IMG/VR virus record: IMGVR_UViG_3300021598_001798
Location: 1 to 64,000 of that record
Reading direction: 5' to 3' (one strand)
Source of the DNA: a virus
Length of the DNA: 64,000 bases
In this document: in pieces, positions 25,582-35,233 of the stretch
Position numbering within the stretch: the stretch's first letter is position 1
Layout of the letters: each line of letters starts with the position of its first letter
Position numbers and translations under genes: made by a program
The notes under the pieces: model-generated
The model's database searches: none
Told to the model about the DNA's origin: nothing
What the model saw: only the letters and a program-made list of their open reading frames with translations

Positions 25582-25907
25582 TGAGTAGACAGTATTTTGA
25601 TAGATATCAGTTTTTTGTTGAAGATGGTAAATTTAGGATTGTACCAGGTATTGAAATCCCAATAAAACCTTCTGACAGATATATGTTTTATAAAAAAGGT
25701 AGAGATAGATTCGATAAGATATCTCAAGATTATTATGGTTCACCAGTATTTGGTTGGTTAATATTACAAGCAAATCCAACCGCTGGTAGTGTTGAATTTC
25801 AGATACCTGATAATTTTGTTATTAGAATACCTTTTCCTCTCACAACGTCTTTACAAGATTATAAAAGAAGTGTAGAATTGTATAACCTATATTATGGCGA
25901 GCAATAA
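25581..25907 (+). CDS. gp53/LysM-like baseplate wedge protein
   Basis: The 108-residue protein contains YMFYKKGRDRFDKISQDYYG, then SPVFGWLILQAN and DNFVIRIPFP. This is the LysM-like pattern found in T4 gp53-type baseplate wedge proteins (rDRldkIs..yYGdp..wwlI..aN). It starts inside the stop codon of the preceding gene (TAATG) and overlaps the next by 14 bp, so the three are translationally coupled. T4 gp53 is longer (196 residues); here only the core domain is present. Confidence 0.65.
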   Translation: MSRQYFDRYQFFVEDGKFRIVPGIEIPIKPSDRYMFYKKGRDRFDKISQDYYGSPVFGWLILQANPTAGSVEFQIPDNFVIRIPFPLTTSLQDYKRSVELYNLYYGEQ

Positions 25908-28900
25908 TGATTACCCAAATAATGAAAACATACTTGTAAAAGTTGACCAAAACAATCTTATTTATGTTGACCCAAATAGTGTTGTTGATGCAAACGGAGA
26001 AGTTCAACCAAGAGGACATAAACAAGAAAACTTAGTCATGTATGTGAACTTGGAAGCTGATTTGATTCCAAGAACGACTCTTATTGCTGACGATAACGTA
26101 GGAAATACACTAACTCAAGTTGCAAAAGGTAATCTCAATTTTTTAAGAAACGCAAGTGGTGATGGGAACTTTGATGCCACATGGACTGACGCTTTTGTTC
26201 CCAAACCAATTCAGGGTCAAGAATCTACATATAAAGATGGATATGACGTAACATTCGGTGAGGACCAATTCAAAGACCCAACAGGACAATCTTTTGGTAT
26301 TGATTCAATTAATATTGACGTAAAAGGTGCCAACTTTGTTCCACAAATCACTATAAACTTTGTTGACGTAAGAGGTAAAACTCTTTTCGAATCTTCTGAA
26401 AACTCACCTTATCGAGCTTTCTTCCATTTACCGTGGCCAATTTTTTATTTAACAGTTAAAGGTTACTACGGTAAAGCCATTCGTTATAGATTACATATGA
26501 CCGATTTTAAATCGAGATTTAATGAATCTAATGGTAATTTTGAAATAACAACAAAGTTTGTTGGTTCAACTTTTGCATGGTTAAACGATATCCCATTGTC
26601 TGCAATTATCAACTGCCCTTATATGTTTTTGGTCGAAGAAAAAGACAATACAAAATTTAATGAAAGTACAGGATTATATGAAAAAAGAGTAAAACAATCA
26701 TCAAGAGGTTATACGATATTAAAATCGGTGTATAGACAATACGAACAAAAAGGTTTAATCCCAAAAGGTTTTCCTGTTCGTACCCTAAAAGAAATTGGTT
26801 ACATCGCTGAAACTCTTGATAAAATACTTGAACAACAAATTTTTAGTAAAGTCAGTATGGATGTCTTTTCTGGTATAAAAGAAATGGACACCCTTCTCAA
26901 TGATTTTGAAAATTCAATTAAGGCTTGGGGTAAACAATATCTATCACAAGAATATACATCATTTACTAAAACTGCAACCAATAATGAAACAATTAGTGAT
27001 TTATGGTTTTATTTGAACGCGAAAGATAAGACAGAGACAAAACATATATTAGGTAACGGAGCGGGTGCTCTTGAACTCCTTTTATCTAGTTTCAATGCCG
27101 CTATGGGTAAAACCAAACTTTTAACTCAAGAACTATTAAATCAAACAAGTGGAGACTTCAAAAGGATTTCAATTAGGAATGTTAAAAACGTAAGTTCATA
27201 TTATAAAGTTCTTAATGATAAAAAAGTAGTTGTACATATTGATGGAATTTTTGAAGACATTTTTCAAATAAGAAAATCATTTGAGGAACAAAGAAAAAAA
27301 GTCGAAGATGATGTTGAATCAGAAATGAATAAGGTCATCAAAAGTAAAGAATATGGATTTGGATTCGAACCAACCGTAAGAAATATGTTTGCGGTTTTAT
27401 TAGCTAATGCTGAGGTTTTTATTAGGTTAATGAAAGATGTTCATAACAAGGCTTTTGATGCTGCTAATAATAGAAAAAAGACTTTAACAAATTTATCAAA
27501 AGAATCAAAAGGTGAAAACATATATCCATGGCCTGAAGTAAAAAAACCCCAAGGTGGTGGTAAACAAAATGTAATTGCGTATCCCGGTGATGAAGAATTA
27601 GTTCACAAATTAAAATCTTATGACAAAACCCTTTGGCCTGAAATTGACTTTATTGAAGAGTATATTAAAATTGTAACCAATAGGGTAGAAACAAACGTAA
27701 ATGGGGAACCCACAAGAAATGATGTAAATTATGTTTTTGATTCAAATACTGAAAATCAAAAAATTGAAGACTTATCAGGTATTGACGTTATAAATGAATC
27801 TATACCATTTATTGATAAAAGTTACGCGGGATTTGTTTACGAATTGTACGAAAGAGCACTGTATTCAACATTGTTTGATTCTTTTAATGACCAAATGATT
27901 AGACAGTTGGCCAATGAAGAATTTAAAAATATTCAAGAATTAATAAAAGACGATAACGATATTATTGAGTTAGCAAAAAAAATAACCAATAAAGACCAAT
28001 TAATTGCTCCTGTTACAAAAACAGAATTAAGAGAAAACGGTGTTATTCAAAAAAATGAAGATGGGACACCTAAGACCACTACGGTTTATGATGGATATCT
28101 ACCTGGATTATCACCATATGAAAGATTCAATTATTTTAAAGACCATCTACCAACAACCAATTATATATCTTCAGTCATTGACGAACCATTTAAATTTGAA
28201 AAATATGACGAGACAGCAACTAACCCTACGGGTGATTTAAAAGAAGATGATTTAAATAAAATTTTAATTGATTACGAACCTGAAACATACAGGACAGACA
28301 TATACCCCTTCAATTCAACAACATATTTGAATTATTTAGGTAAAACAAATTTCACAAGAGATAATTTTAAATTTAATGGCATTTTAAAAGTTAACAGTTC
28401 TCAAGGTTTTATATGTTCACCAATAGAATCTAAATCATGGGTTAAACCATCAGCAGACAGCACTGACTTTTTTAAAAATACGATTAATGTTACAGGAAAC
28501 ACAACCTCAATATTAAACACACCATATTTTCATAATCAATTATTTAATGATTTTAATAAATCAACTTTACGAGGTAAGTACGCTGGTTCATCGTATTTGT
28601 TATTAAACTCATTACCTTTCATTGATTTAGATGAACAAATAACATTTGGAGGTCAGTCAATATTAACATCTTCTTTATTTAGAGAAGTATCGTCTACACA
28701 TTTTATACCATATCATTTAATGTTAAAATGGGGTTCAATTTATCATAGATATAAAACACACTTAATAGATGGTTACGATATTTTGAATGGATGTGTAAAT
28801 TCAAGCTATGTTACAAAACCATTAACAGGTAAAACCCTATTTGATAATAATGGTGCACTAATAACATACACATCAACAAACGCAAGTAGTAGTGGTACTA

Positions 28901-31900
28901 CGATTAATGTACCAAGTACAATAGGACTACAAACAGGAATGACCGTTACGGTTATTGCTGGTACAGGACAAACAGCGCCGAATACGTACATTACAAATAT
29001 TACAAGTACTACAGGATTTACAATTTCACAAACTCCACTTACAGGACTAACAGGTGCCACAGTATTTGCTGTTTATGATGAATATGTGACCTTTGATATA
29101 GTACCAAAAATTTCCACATCATCAGGTTCAACTTCAGGTGTTACATATACTGGTTACACTAATGCAGGTATTAGACCGTTCTATCAAACTGTGTACAGTC
29201 AAATAGTAAATGACTATGCAACTTATGATATAACTTTAGGTAATGTTTCATATTCTTCCACAAGTACATCGGGTAAATTATTACATAGGGTTACACAAAA
29301 AAGCGGTATGAATTATTGGGACGTGGTTATGGATAATTCCAAATACATAACCTCAGACAAAAACTACACTTTATTACCATCTCTTGGGGGACATAAAAAT
29401 AGTGACATATCCAATAGTAACACATTCACAGTAGCTGAGGAGTTGACATTTAAAACACTTTGGTACCTAAACGACACTCTTTCAACTAGTTTTAGTGGAC
29501 AAACGTTCCCAAGTCCGTACGATTATTTTAGGACAACAGGTAACACATATTCAATATCAACTAATTACAAAAAGGCGTTAGATTTAATCGGTACATTTAG
29601 CCCTCAAATACTTGAGTATTTTGAAAGTTTCTTTCTTGATTTTGCTAGTGAAAAAATAAATGAAGAAATACCGTATAACATTTTTAGGAATATTAGTTAT
29701 CCTAAATTCCAAGATATGTTAAAGAAATTATCCGTTGTTGAAAAGAAAGACGATGATAGTAATGATATTGATTTATTAATTGGTAACACATTAAAAGAAA
29801 GACAAAAAAGAAACGCTGAATCTATCACTACAGATATATTAAGTGCTAACAACTTAATAAAATTTACGTTAGCAAACCCAAAAGAAATTGATGCCAATTC
29901 TTTATATGGTTTGACAGCGGTTCAACCTTATAAGTCTTTGACAACTTATAAACCACAACCTTTCAGTGCTTCAGATTTAACAACCCCAAATCTTAATTTT
30001 ATTAAATTATATATTGGTGAAGATATTGATAGTTACTATGTTAATTTCTTTAGTTTATTGGACGTTAAATTAACTGAAGATAACATAAAAAAACATAGGC
30101 CGTTGGCTCAAATATATGGTGGATATCGAAAAGCGGGAGGAACCAACACCAAAGCCGCGTTTTTAACTTATTTACAAGATTCAATAATACTTAAAAATAC
30201 AGGTGGAACAAATGTTCCAAAAGGGGCTGAAGCTAGACTTGCTTTGTATTTGAATACACTTTTACCATTATTAGGTAATTTAACGAGTAACGCCACGGGT
30301 AATCCTGCTGCTAGTATTGATATGTTTAGAGGTTACAATTCAACTCAAACAAAGTTAGAATTGTATAACACTTTCAAATCATTTAACGATAAATGGACCG
30401 CCGGTAATTCAATTGGTCAACGTTTGTTACTTGAGGAATTTTTATTCTTAGACAAAGCCAATAGAGACATTGGTGATAAATTTTATTTAAACATAGATAA
30501 GTTTACACCTTTATTGGACCCAAACAACTCTAAACTTCCTTTGTACAACGCCATTTCTATGATAATACAAGGTACTGGATTAGATATGAGAGCGTTACCT
30601 GCCTATATAAATTTTTATGGTAATAACTTGACAAATAAGAATAAAATAACACCATCAAAAAAAGTGGCATCAACTTTATTTGGTACATTCTTAGAGGTTG
30701 ATTATCAAGAGGCGACACCAAAAGTTATCATACAATTAGTTGGACAAACATCGAAAAGAATTGATATGTCCAATAGTAAGGCGTATAAGTTTGTTGACGA
30801 TAGTTTTTATATTGGTGGACAAACTCCAAACCCATTATTAATAACATCATTAGAAGGTTTCTCACAAAACGATTTATCAAAATCTAATAGGGTAGTTGCG
30901 TTTGAGGTGAGTTTTGGTGACCAAAATCAAGGTATATTCAAAGGAGTTACATTAGACCAAAGTACACTAAAAAATACATCAGAGTCTTTTCAAGTTTTAG
31001 AAAATCTATCAAGGTCGGCTTCAGGTGCTGGTGTTCATAATGTAGACACAAGTTTATTCGATTATTATAAACAAGCATCATATAAATGTGGTGTAACTGC
31101 CATGGGTAACGTTATGATTCAACCAACAATGTTCTTTTACTTAAAAAACATACCTATGTTTAGGGGTTCATATTGGATTACTGAGGTTTCTCATCAAATC
31201 AAGGGTAATAACATCTCAACAAGTTTTTCAGGAACACGAATACCATATACTTCATTACCTGACCCTAAAGACTCATTTGTTGCAAGTTATCGAATTCTAT
31301 TTGATAAAATTCAAGCAAAAGCTATTGCTAAAATCAAACAGAGAGCCGCTAACGATACCGACACCGACCAAGAAGTTATATACCAAGGAATACCATATGT
31401 TACGGACAGACAAGGTAAAAATATACAGGGTGAAACGGTTATTCAAGAAGTTGGTATTAACAGATTTGGTGTACCATATAATGGATATAATGAAACTCGT
31501 CTAATACAAAAAGTTAGAAACGGTAATGAGGAATGGTTTAGAACTATTGTATATAAAATGGGTGGAGAAAAATACCCAATAGATGACGCACAAGGATTTA
31601 ATCTCACAAACGGAATTACATGGTCTGACGTTAAGGATTCAAGTTATAAATTCTATAATGTGGATTTTCAATTGTCAAGAACCATTACTAATGATGTTAT
31701 AAAAACTGCTAAAACAACATTTAAGAACCCTAAAAACAATACTCAATTAACAGTAAATCCTAATTACCAATTAGACAAAACTGTTGGTTCAATAGTGGTT
31801 GAAGGTCCAATTAGTAGAGGACCGAAGTCTACCGAGATTGGTATGGGTATGTCACCGAAACTTATGTCCGAATTAGGACTATACGATGGAGACGTTGTAT

Positions 31901-31917
31901 ACTTTAAAATGGATTAA
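25894..31917 (+). CDS. Giant baseplate hub protein
   Basis: The 2007-residue protein is the largest complete gene here. The N-terminal 300 residues are beta-rich (FGIDSINIDVKGANFVPQIT, FFHLPWPIFYLTVKGYYGKA, FEITTKFVGSTFAWLNDIP), the type of sequence seen in gp27-like hub domains. Helical segments lie at 300-500. A Ser/Thr/Gly-rich insertion lies near 985-1060 (NVPSTIGLQTGMTVTVIAGT, TGATVFAVYDEYVTFDIVP). The region near 1715-1790 (YKCGVTAMGNVMIQPTMFFY, IPMFRGSYWITEVSHQIKGN) is a hallmark of hub proteins that end the tube. The last 200 residues have an unassigned tail (MGMSPKLMSELGLYDGDVVY). No lysozyme motif is visible. The start overlaps the gp53-like gene. Confidence 0.65.
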   Translation: MASNNDYPNNENILVKVDQNNLIYVDPNSVVDANGEVQPRGHKQENLVMYVNLEADLIPRTTLIADDNVGNTLTQVAKGNLNFLRNASGDGNFDATWTDAFVPKPIQGQESTYKDGYDVTFGEDQFKDPTGQSFGIDSINIDVKGANFVPQITINFVDVRGKTLFESSENSPYRAFFHLPWPIFYLTVKGYYGKAIRYRLHMTDFKSRFNESNGNFEITTKFVGSTFAWLNDIPLSAIINCPYMFLVEEKDNTKFNESTGLYEKRVKQSSRGYTILKSVYRQYEQKGLIPKGFPVRTLKEIGYIAETLDKILEQQIFSKVSMDVFSGIKEMDTLLNDFENSIKAWGKQYLSQEYTSFTKTATNNETISDLWFYLNAKDKTETKHILGNGAGALELLLSSFNAAMGKTKLLTQELLNQTSGDFKRISIRNVKNVSSYYKVLNDKKVVVHIDGIFEDIFQIRKSFEEQRKKVEDDVESEMNKVIKSKEYGFGFEPTVRNMFAVLLANAEVFIRLMKDVHNKAFDAANNRKKTLTNLSKESKGENIYPWPEVKKPQGGGKQNVIAYPGDEELVHKLKSYDKTLWPEIDFIEEYIKIVTNRVETNVNGEPTRNDVNYVFDSNTENQKIEDLSGIDVINESIPFIDKSYAGFVYELYERALYSTLFDSFNDQMIRQLANEEFKNIQELIKDDNDIIELAKKITNKDQLIAPVTKTELRENGVIQKNEDGTPKTTTVYDGYLPGLSPYERFNYFKDHLPTTNYISSVIDEPFKFEKYDETATNPTGDLKEDDLNKILIDYEPETYRTDIYPFNSTTYLNYLGKTNFTRDNFKFNGILKVNSSQGFICSPIESKSWVKPSADSTDFFKNTINVTGNTTSILNTPYFHNQLFNDFNKSTLRGKYAGSSYLLLNSLPFIDLDEQITFGGQSILTSSLFREVSSTHFIPYHLMLKWGSIYHRYKTHLIDGYDILNGCVNSSYVTKPLTGKTLFDNNGALITYTSTNASSSGTTINVPSTIGLQTGMTVTVIAGTGQTAPNTYITNITSTTGFTISQTPLTGLTGATVFAVYDEYVTFDIVPKISTSSGSTSGVTYTGYTNAGIRPFYQTVYSQIVNDYATYDITLGNVSYSSTSTSGKLLHRVTQKSGMNYWDVVMDNSKYITSDKNYTLLPSLGGHKNSDISNSNTFTVAEELTFKTLWYLNDTLSTSFSGQTFPSPYDYFRTTGNTYSISTNYKKALDLIGTFSPQILEYFESFFLDFASEKINEEIPYNIFRNISYPKFQDMLKKLSVVEKKDDDSNDIDLLIGNTLKERQKRNAESITTDILSANNLIKFTLANPKEIDANSLYGLTAVQPYKSLTTYKPQPFSASDLTTPNLNFIKLYIGEDIDSYYVNFFSLLDVKLTEDNIKKHRPLAQIYGGYRKAGGTNTKAAFLTYLQDSIILKNTGGTNVPKGAEARLALYLNTLLPLLGNLTSNATGNPAASIDMFRGYNSTQTKLELYNTFKSFNDKWTAGNSIGQRLLLEEFLFLDKANRDIGDKFYLNIDKFTPLLDPNNSKLPLYNAISMIIQGTGLDMRALPAYINFYGNNLTNKNKITPSKKVASTLFGTFLEVDYQEATPKVIIQLVGQTSKRIDMSNSKAYKFVDDSFYIGGQTPNPLLITSLEGFSQNDLSKSNRVVAFEVSFGDQNQGIFKGVTLDQSTLKNTSESFQVLENLSRSASGAGVHNVDTSLFDYYKQASYKCGVTAMGNVMIQPTMFFYLKNIPMFRGSYWITEVSHQIKGNNISTSFSGTRIPYTSLPDPKDSFVASYRILFDKIQAKAIAKIKQRAANDTDTDQEVIYQGIPYVTDRQGKNIQGETVIQEVGINRFGVPYNGYNETRLIQKVRNGNEEWFRTIVYKMGGEKYPIDDAQGFNLTNGITWSDVKDSSYKFYNVDFQLSRTITNDVIKTAKTTFKNPKNNTQLTVNPNYQLDKTVGSIVVEGPISRGPKSTEIGMGMSPKLMSELGLYDGDVVYFKMD

Positions 31918-31942
31918 TTTTTAAGTTTTCCACTTTTTTAGA

Positions 31943-31950
31943 TATTTATT
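31943..31950 (+). promoter_or_regulatory. Putative late promoter octamer TATTTATT
   Basis: TATTTATT lies 12 nt before the ATG at 31963. Confidence 0.45.
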
Positions 31951-31962
31951 AAAGAAAATACC

Positions 31963-32169
31963 ATGAACAACGAAAAATTGAATAATACTTTGGATAACTA
32001 CATGAAAAATCCAAAACAAGTAAAATCCGTTTCAAAAGACGGAATGGAAACAGAAGAATGCGACCTTCAAACCGGTGAATGTTATGTTATCAGGTCTAAG
32101 GATGGTATAGTAGAAAGAATAAACAAAAAATTTATAACCGAAGACGGTAGACAACTTTTACAAGACTAA
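31963..32169 (+). CDS. Small conserved phage protein, unknown function
   Basis: The 68-residue hydrophilic protein (MNNEKLNNTLDNYMKNPKQV, ECDLQTGECYVIRSKDGIVE, FITEDGRQLLQD) has two cysteines in ECDLQTGEC. I recognise no domain. It carries a late octamer and is followed after 2 nt by the proline-rich gene, so it probably belongs to a virion-associated operon. Confidence 0.6.
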   Translation: MNNEKLNNTLDNYMKNPKQVKSVSKDGMETEECDLQTGECYVIRSKDGIVERINKKFITEDGRQLLQD

Positions 32170-32171
32170 CT

Positions 32172-32801
32172 ATGAAAAAATTAGAAAAATCACTTATGGA
32201 AGAACTCGCGAGATACAACGCGATTAACAAATATGCAAAAACCTTAATGGAACAAGGTGAAGTACCACCTCCTGTTGGAGATGTACCACCCCCACCACCT
32301 GGTGATGTACCACCTATGGACCCAGCAGCACCGATGCCCGCTGAAGTCCCACCAGCACCGGCAGCACCCGTGGAAGATACCGAAGAAATCGATATCACAG
32401 ATTTAGTTAATATGACTAAATCAATTAAAAAGGATTTGGATGATAGCAAATCTAATAACAATGATGTTGTTGGTAAAATGGAAACAGTATTTACTAAACT
32501 GACAGATTTGGAACAAAAATTATCTCAGATGGATGCGGTAATGAACAAAATTGATGAATTAGGTAGCAAGGTTGAAACCATGAAAGAAAAATCACCACAA
32601 GAAAAGTTGGAGTTACGTTCTTTGGATTCATACCCTTTCAATCTAAATCCCCAAGAGTTTTTTGCTCAAAAACAAGGTGAGATGCAACAAACAGGTAAAA
32701 ACGAATACGTCCTCACCAAGCAAGATATTGAAGATTATTCAAACGACACAATAAAAGATAGTTTTAACGCAGAAACAGAGGAAGATGAATTTAAGTTCTA
32801 A
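32172..32801 (+). CDS. Pro-rich coiled-coil protein, probably virion-associated
   Basis: The 209-residue protein has a helical N-terminus, a proline-rich segment at residues 36-72 (PPPVGDVPPPPPGDVPP) and an acidic EDTEEIDITDLV stretch. A coiled coil follows at about 80-140 (VVGKMETVFTKLTDLEQKLS, MDAVMNKIDELGSKVETM). The C-terminal segment is SLDSYPFNLNPQEFFAQKQG, then EYVLTKQDIEDYSNDTIKDS. No enzyme motif is seen. It overlaps the Dps-like gene by 17 bp. A structural or scaffold role is plausible; this is inferred. Confidence 0.55.
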   Translation: MKKLEKSLMEELARYNAINKYAKTLMEQGEVPPPVGDVPPPPPGDVPPMDPAAPMPAEVPPAPAAPVEDTEEIDITDLVNMTKSIKKDLDDSKSNNNDVVGKMETVFTKLTDLEQKLSQMDAVMNKIDELGSKVETMKEKSPQEKLELRSLDSYPFNLNPQEFFAQKQGEMQQTGKNEYVLTKQDIEDYSNDTIKDSFNAETEEDEFKF

Positions 32802-33159
32802 AGTAAACTTCTTATTAGGTTTACAATTACAAATGAAAATAAACCATTGGCAAACAAAAGGTATTGCCAGGCACGACGCTTTTGGTAAAACCTATGATGG
32901 TTTATCAGACCTTATTGACGAATTTGTTGAGGTTGCCATGGGTAAATATGGTAGATTTACACTTGAAGAGGATACAAATACTATTCAGTTAGTAAACCTT
33001 TCAGAGGTCAATCCCGTTGACATGGTCAAAGTTTGTACTGAAGCTCTTGTTGAGTTCTCAGATGACTTAGATGATAGATTAGACACTGATTTGTTAAATT
33101 TAAGAGATGAGATGCTTGGTTTATTGAATAAATTACTGTATCTTTTAACTCTTGAGTAA
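32785..33159 (+). CDS. Dps/ferritin-like small protein
   Basis: The 124-residue helical protein contains LQLQMKINHWQTKGIARHDA, then YDGLSDLIDEFVEVAMGKYG. The order is His-Trp in helix 1, a second His, then Asp and Glu in helix 2. This resembles Dps-type ferroxidase sites and the DUF5856-like ferritin-fold family of phages. The C-terminal helices (VEFSDDLDDRLDTDLLNLRD) complete a four-helix bundle, although the protein is shorter than bacterial Dps (about 160). Iron or DNA binding is not established. It ends the operon just before a terminator. Confidence 0.6.
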   Translation: MNLSSKVNFLLGLQLQMKINHWQTKGIARHDAFGKTYDGLSDLIDEFVEVAMGKYGRFTLEEDTNTIQLVNLSEVNPVDMVKVCTEALVEFSDDLDDRLDTDLLNLRDEMLGLLNKLLYLLTLE

Positions 33160-33191
33160 CCCCTTCCCAAAACAATTTTAAAAAAAAAGAG

Positions 33192-33219
33192 AGTCAGATT
33201 TTGTAATCTGACTTTTTTT
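33192..33219 (+). terminator. Rho-independent terminator between tail and replication modules
   Basis: AGTCAGATT-TTGT-AATCTGACT is a 9-bp stem with a 4-nt loop followed by seven T. It separates the Dps-like gene from the SSB gene. Confidence 0.85.
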
Positions 33220-33267
33220 GTCTATACTTTACATAGAAACATTTTCTAACTTTTAAAAAACAAACAT

Positions 33268-34125
33268 ATGATGTCAACAACAGAGTCAGTACTGGCACAG
33301 TACGAAAAAGACAAACAGGTCGCAAGCGGCAACACAAACAAGGTATCCCAAGAGGATAGAATGAAGAAGTATTTTACCACACTCCTACCAAAAGGTGAAA
33401 GAAGTGGTGAAAGAAGAATTAGAATCCTACCTATGAAAGATGGTAGTAGCCCATTTGTTCCCGTGTATTTCCACGAGGTACAGGTTGATGGTAATTGGGT
33501 TAAACTGTATGACCCAAATCAAGAAGGTAAACGTTCACCATTGAACGAAGTACATGAAGGATTAAAAATGACAGGTGACGAACAAGATGCTATTTTAGCT
33601 CGTCAGTATAAATCTAAAATGTTCTATATCGTAAAAGTTATTGATAGAGATAGAGAACAAGATGGTGTTAAATTTTGGAGATTTAAAAGAAACACTAAAA
33701 GTGAAGGTGTTTTGGATAAAATTGCACCTCTTTTCAGAAATAAAGGTGATATTACCGACCCACAGAAAGGAAGGGATTTGATTCTTAATCTTAACCTAAC
33801 TAAGGCGGGTAACGGTAGAGAATACACAACAATTACATCTATCATCCCTGAAGACCAATCACCACTACACTCTGATTCAGTTATTGCAGATACTTGGATT
33901 AATGATGAATTGGTTTGGTCTGATGTATATTCTAAAAAACCTGAAGAGTATTTAGAAATGATTGCTAAAGGTGAAGTCCCAAGATGGGATACAACAACTG
34001 GTAAATATGTTTCAAATTCCACTCAAGAAATTGAAATGTCTAAACCATCTTCACCAACAAAAACATCAGTTCCTCAAGTTGACCCACAAGAAGACATGGA
34101 GGGGGATGACGACCTACCATTCTAA
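33268..34125 (+). CDS. 32: Single-stranded DNA-binding protein (T4 gp32-like)
   Basis: The 285-residue protein resembles gp32-type proteins in layout. It has a short basic N-terminus, then a core with KKYFTTLLPKGERSGERRIR, FVPVYFHEVQVDGNWVKLYD, YIVKVIDRDREQDGVKFWRF and RDLILNLNLTKAGNGREYTT. The tail is acidic and ends MEGDDDLPF. The last residues resemble the DDIPF tip of bacterial SSB, through which repair and replication proteins bind. The zinc-binding cysteines of T4 gp32 are absent. Two ATG codons in tandem are possible starts. The gene stands between two strong terminators, so it is expressed as its own unit, as in T4. Confidence 0.85.
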   Translation: MMSTTESVLAQYEKDKQVASGNTNKVSQEDRMKKYFTTLLPKGERSGERRIRILPMKDGSSPFVPVYFHEVQVDGNWVKLYDPNQEGKRSPLNEVHEGLKMTGDEQDAILARQYKSKMFYIVKVIDRDREQDGVKFWRFKRNTKSEGVLDKIAPLFRNKGDITDPQKGRDLILNLNLTKAGNGREYTTITSIIPEDQSPLHSDSVIADTWINDELVWSDVYSKKPEEYLEMIAKGEVPRWDTTTGKYVSNSTQEIEMSKPSSPTKTSVPQVDPQEDMEGDDDLPF

Positions 34126-34132
34126 TTAAAAT

Positions 34133-34177
34133 GAACTTGGACACATACTTAGACATTGTGTCCAAGTTCTTCTTTTT
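34133..34177 (+). terminator. Rho-independent terminator after SSB gene
   Basis: GAACTTGGACACA pairs with TGTGTCCAAGTTC, a 13-bp stem with an 11-nt loop, followed by TTCTTTTTT. It starts 8 nt after the SSB stop. Confidence 0.9.
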
Positions 34178-34203
34178 TAATTAAAAACAATAGAAAATAT
34201 ACA

Positions 34204-35202
34204 ATGGCAATCAAGAAAAAAGAATTCGATTATATATCCAAATTCTCATCAAAAACAAAATATAAGGATGAAAACTTTTATTATTGTGGTGAGGCGTTTA
34301 ACAACGCATGTGGATTACCAGGACCCGTGATGGGAGGTATTAATATGTTCTTAGGACATACAAACTCATCAAAAACAACCGCAATGATTTTAGCTGCGGT
34401 TGATGCACAAAAGAAAGGCCATTTACCCGTACTTATTATCACTGAAAGAAAATGGAAATGGGAACACGCAATTGAACTTGGTTTCCAAGCTGAAAAAGAT
34501 GCGAATGGCGAGTGGACAGGTGATTTTATTTTCAATGATTCATTTGACTATATTGAACAAGCAACCGATTTTATAAATGACATCATTGATGCTCATGAAA
34601 AAGGTGAAATCCCAAGACACATTTTATTTTGTTGGGATTCAATTGGTTCAATACCATGTAAGATGACTTTTGATGGTAAAGGTGGTAAACAACACAACGC
34701 AAGTGCATTATCCGATAAAATTGGTATGGGTATTCACTCAAGAATTACCAAATCAAAAAAAGAAGATTACCCATCTAAAGACTCGTCATATTATTTGACA
34801 ATGGTTGTGGTGAATCAACCATGGGTAGAATTACCTGACAATCCAATGGGTCAACCTGAAATCAAACCAAAAGGTGGTGAAGCATTAAAATTAGCGTCTT
34901 CACTTATCTTCTTATTTGGTAATCAGAAAAAATCAGGTATCAACCACATTGATGCAACCAAAGACGGTAGAAAAATTGTTTACGCTGTTAGAACCAAAAT
35001 TTCAATCCTTAAAAACCACGTTAATGGATTAGGTTACAAAGACGGTAAAGTTATCGTTGTCCATAATGGATATATTGCCGACACCAAAGAAGCTTTGGAG
35101 TCGTATAAAAAAGAATATTCAAGTTTTTGGAAAGAAAAATTAGGGTCTAGCGACTTTGATTTAGCGGAATCAACAACTTACGATTTCGAAGAAGAAGATT
35201 AA
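34204..35202 (+). CDS. uvsX: UvsX-like recombinase (RecA family)
   Basis: The 332-residue protein (start at the ATG at 34204; upstream in-frame codons lie in the terminator) is a RecA-fold ATPase. Walker A is FLGHTNSSKTTAMI near residue 48, where Ser replaces the usual Gly before Lys-Thr; T4 UvsX also departs from the consensus there. Walker B is HILFCWDSIGSIPC near 140. Further motifs are YYLTMVVVNQPWVEL and IKPKGGEALKLASSLIFLF, the L2-loop region. The acidic C-terminus (FEEED) is typical of UvsX. It catalyses strand exchange in recombination-dependent replication with the gp32-like protein encoded just upstream. Confidence 0.85.
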   Translation: MAIKKKEFDYISKFSSKTKYKDENFYYCGEAFNNACGLPGPVMGGINMFLGHTNSSKTTAMILAAVDAQKKGHLPVLIITERKWKWEHAIELGFQAEKDANGEWTGDFIFNDSFDYIEQATDFINDIIDAHEKGEIPRHILFCWDSIGSIPCKMTFDGKGGKQHNASALSDKIGMGIHSRITKSKKEDYPSKDSSYYLTMVVVNQPWVELPDNPMGQPEIKPKGGEALKLASSLIFLFGNQKKSGINHIDATKDGRKIVYAVRTKISILKNHVNGLGYKDGKVIVVHNGYIADTKEALESYKKEYSSFWKEKLGSSDFDLAESTTYDFEEED

Positions 35203-35233
35203 TTTTTGTTTAACCCTATAAGAGTGATGATTA

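Noticed and set aside
33200-33232. Bacteroidota-type promoter before the SSB gene (TTTG, 21 nt, TACTTTAC)
   Set aside because: The -7 box has two mismatches to TAnnTTTG and the -33 box lies in the loop of a terminator; not enough support.
34156-34203. Upstream start for the UvsX-like gene
   Set aside because: The extra 16 codons lie in the SSB terminator hairpin and are not RecA-like; the ATG at 34204 gives a normal UvsX N-terminus.
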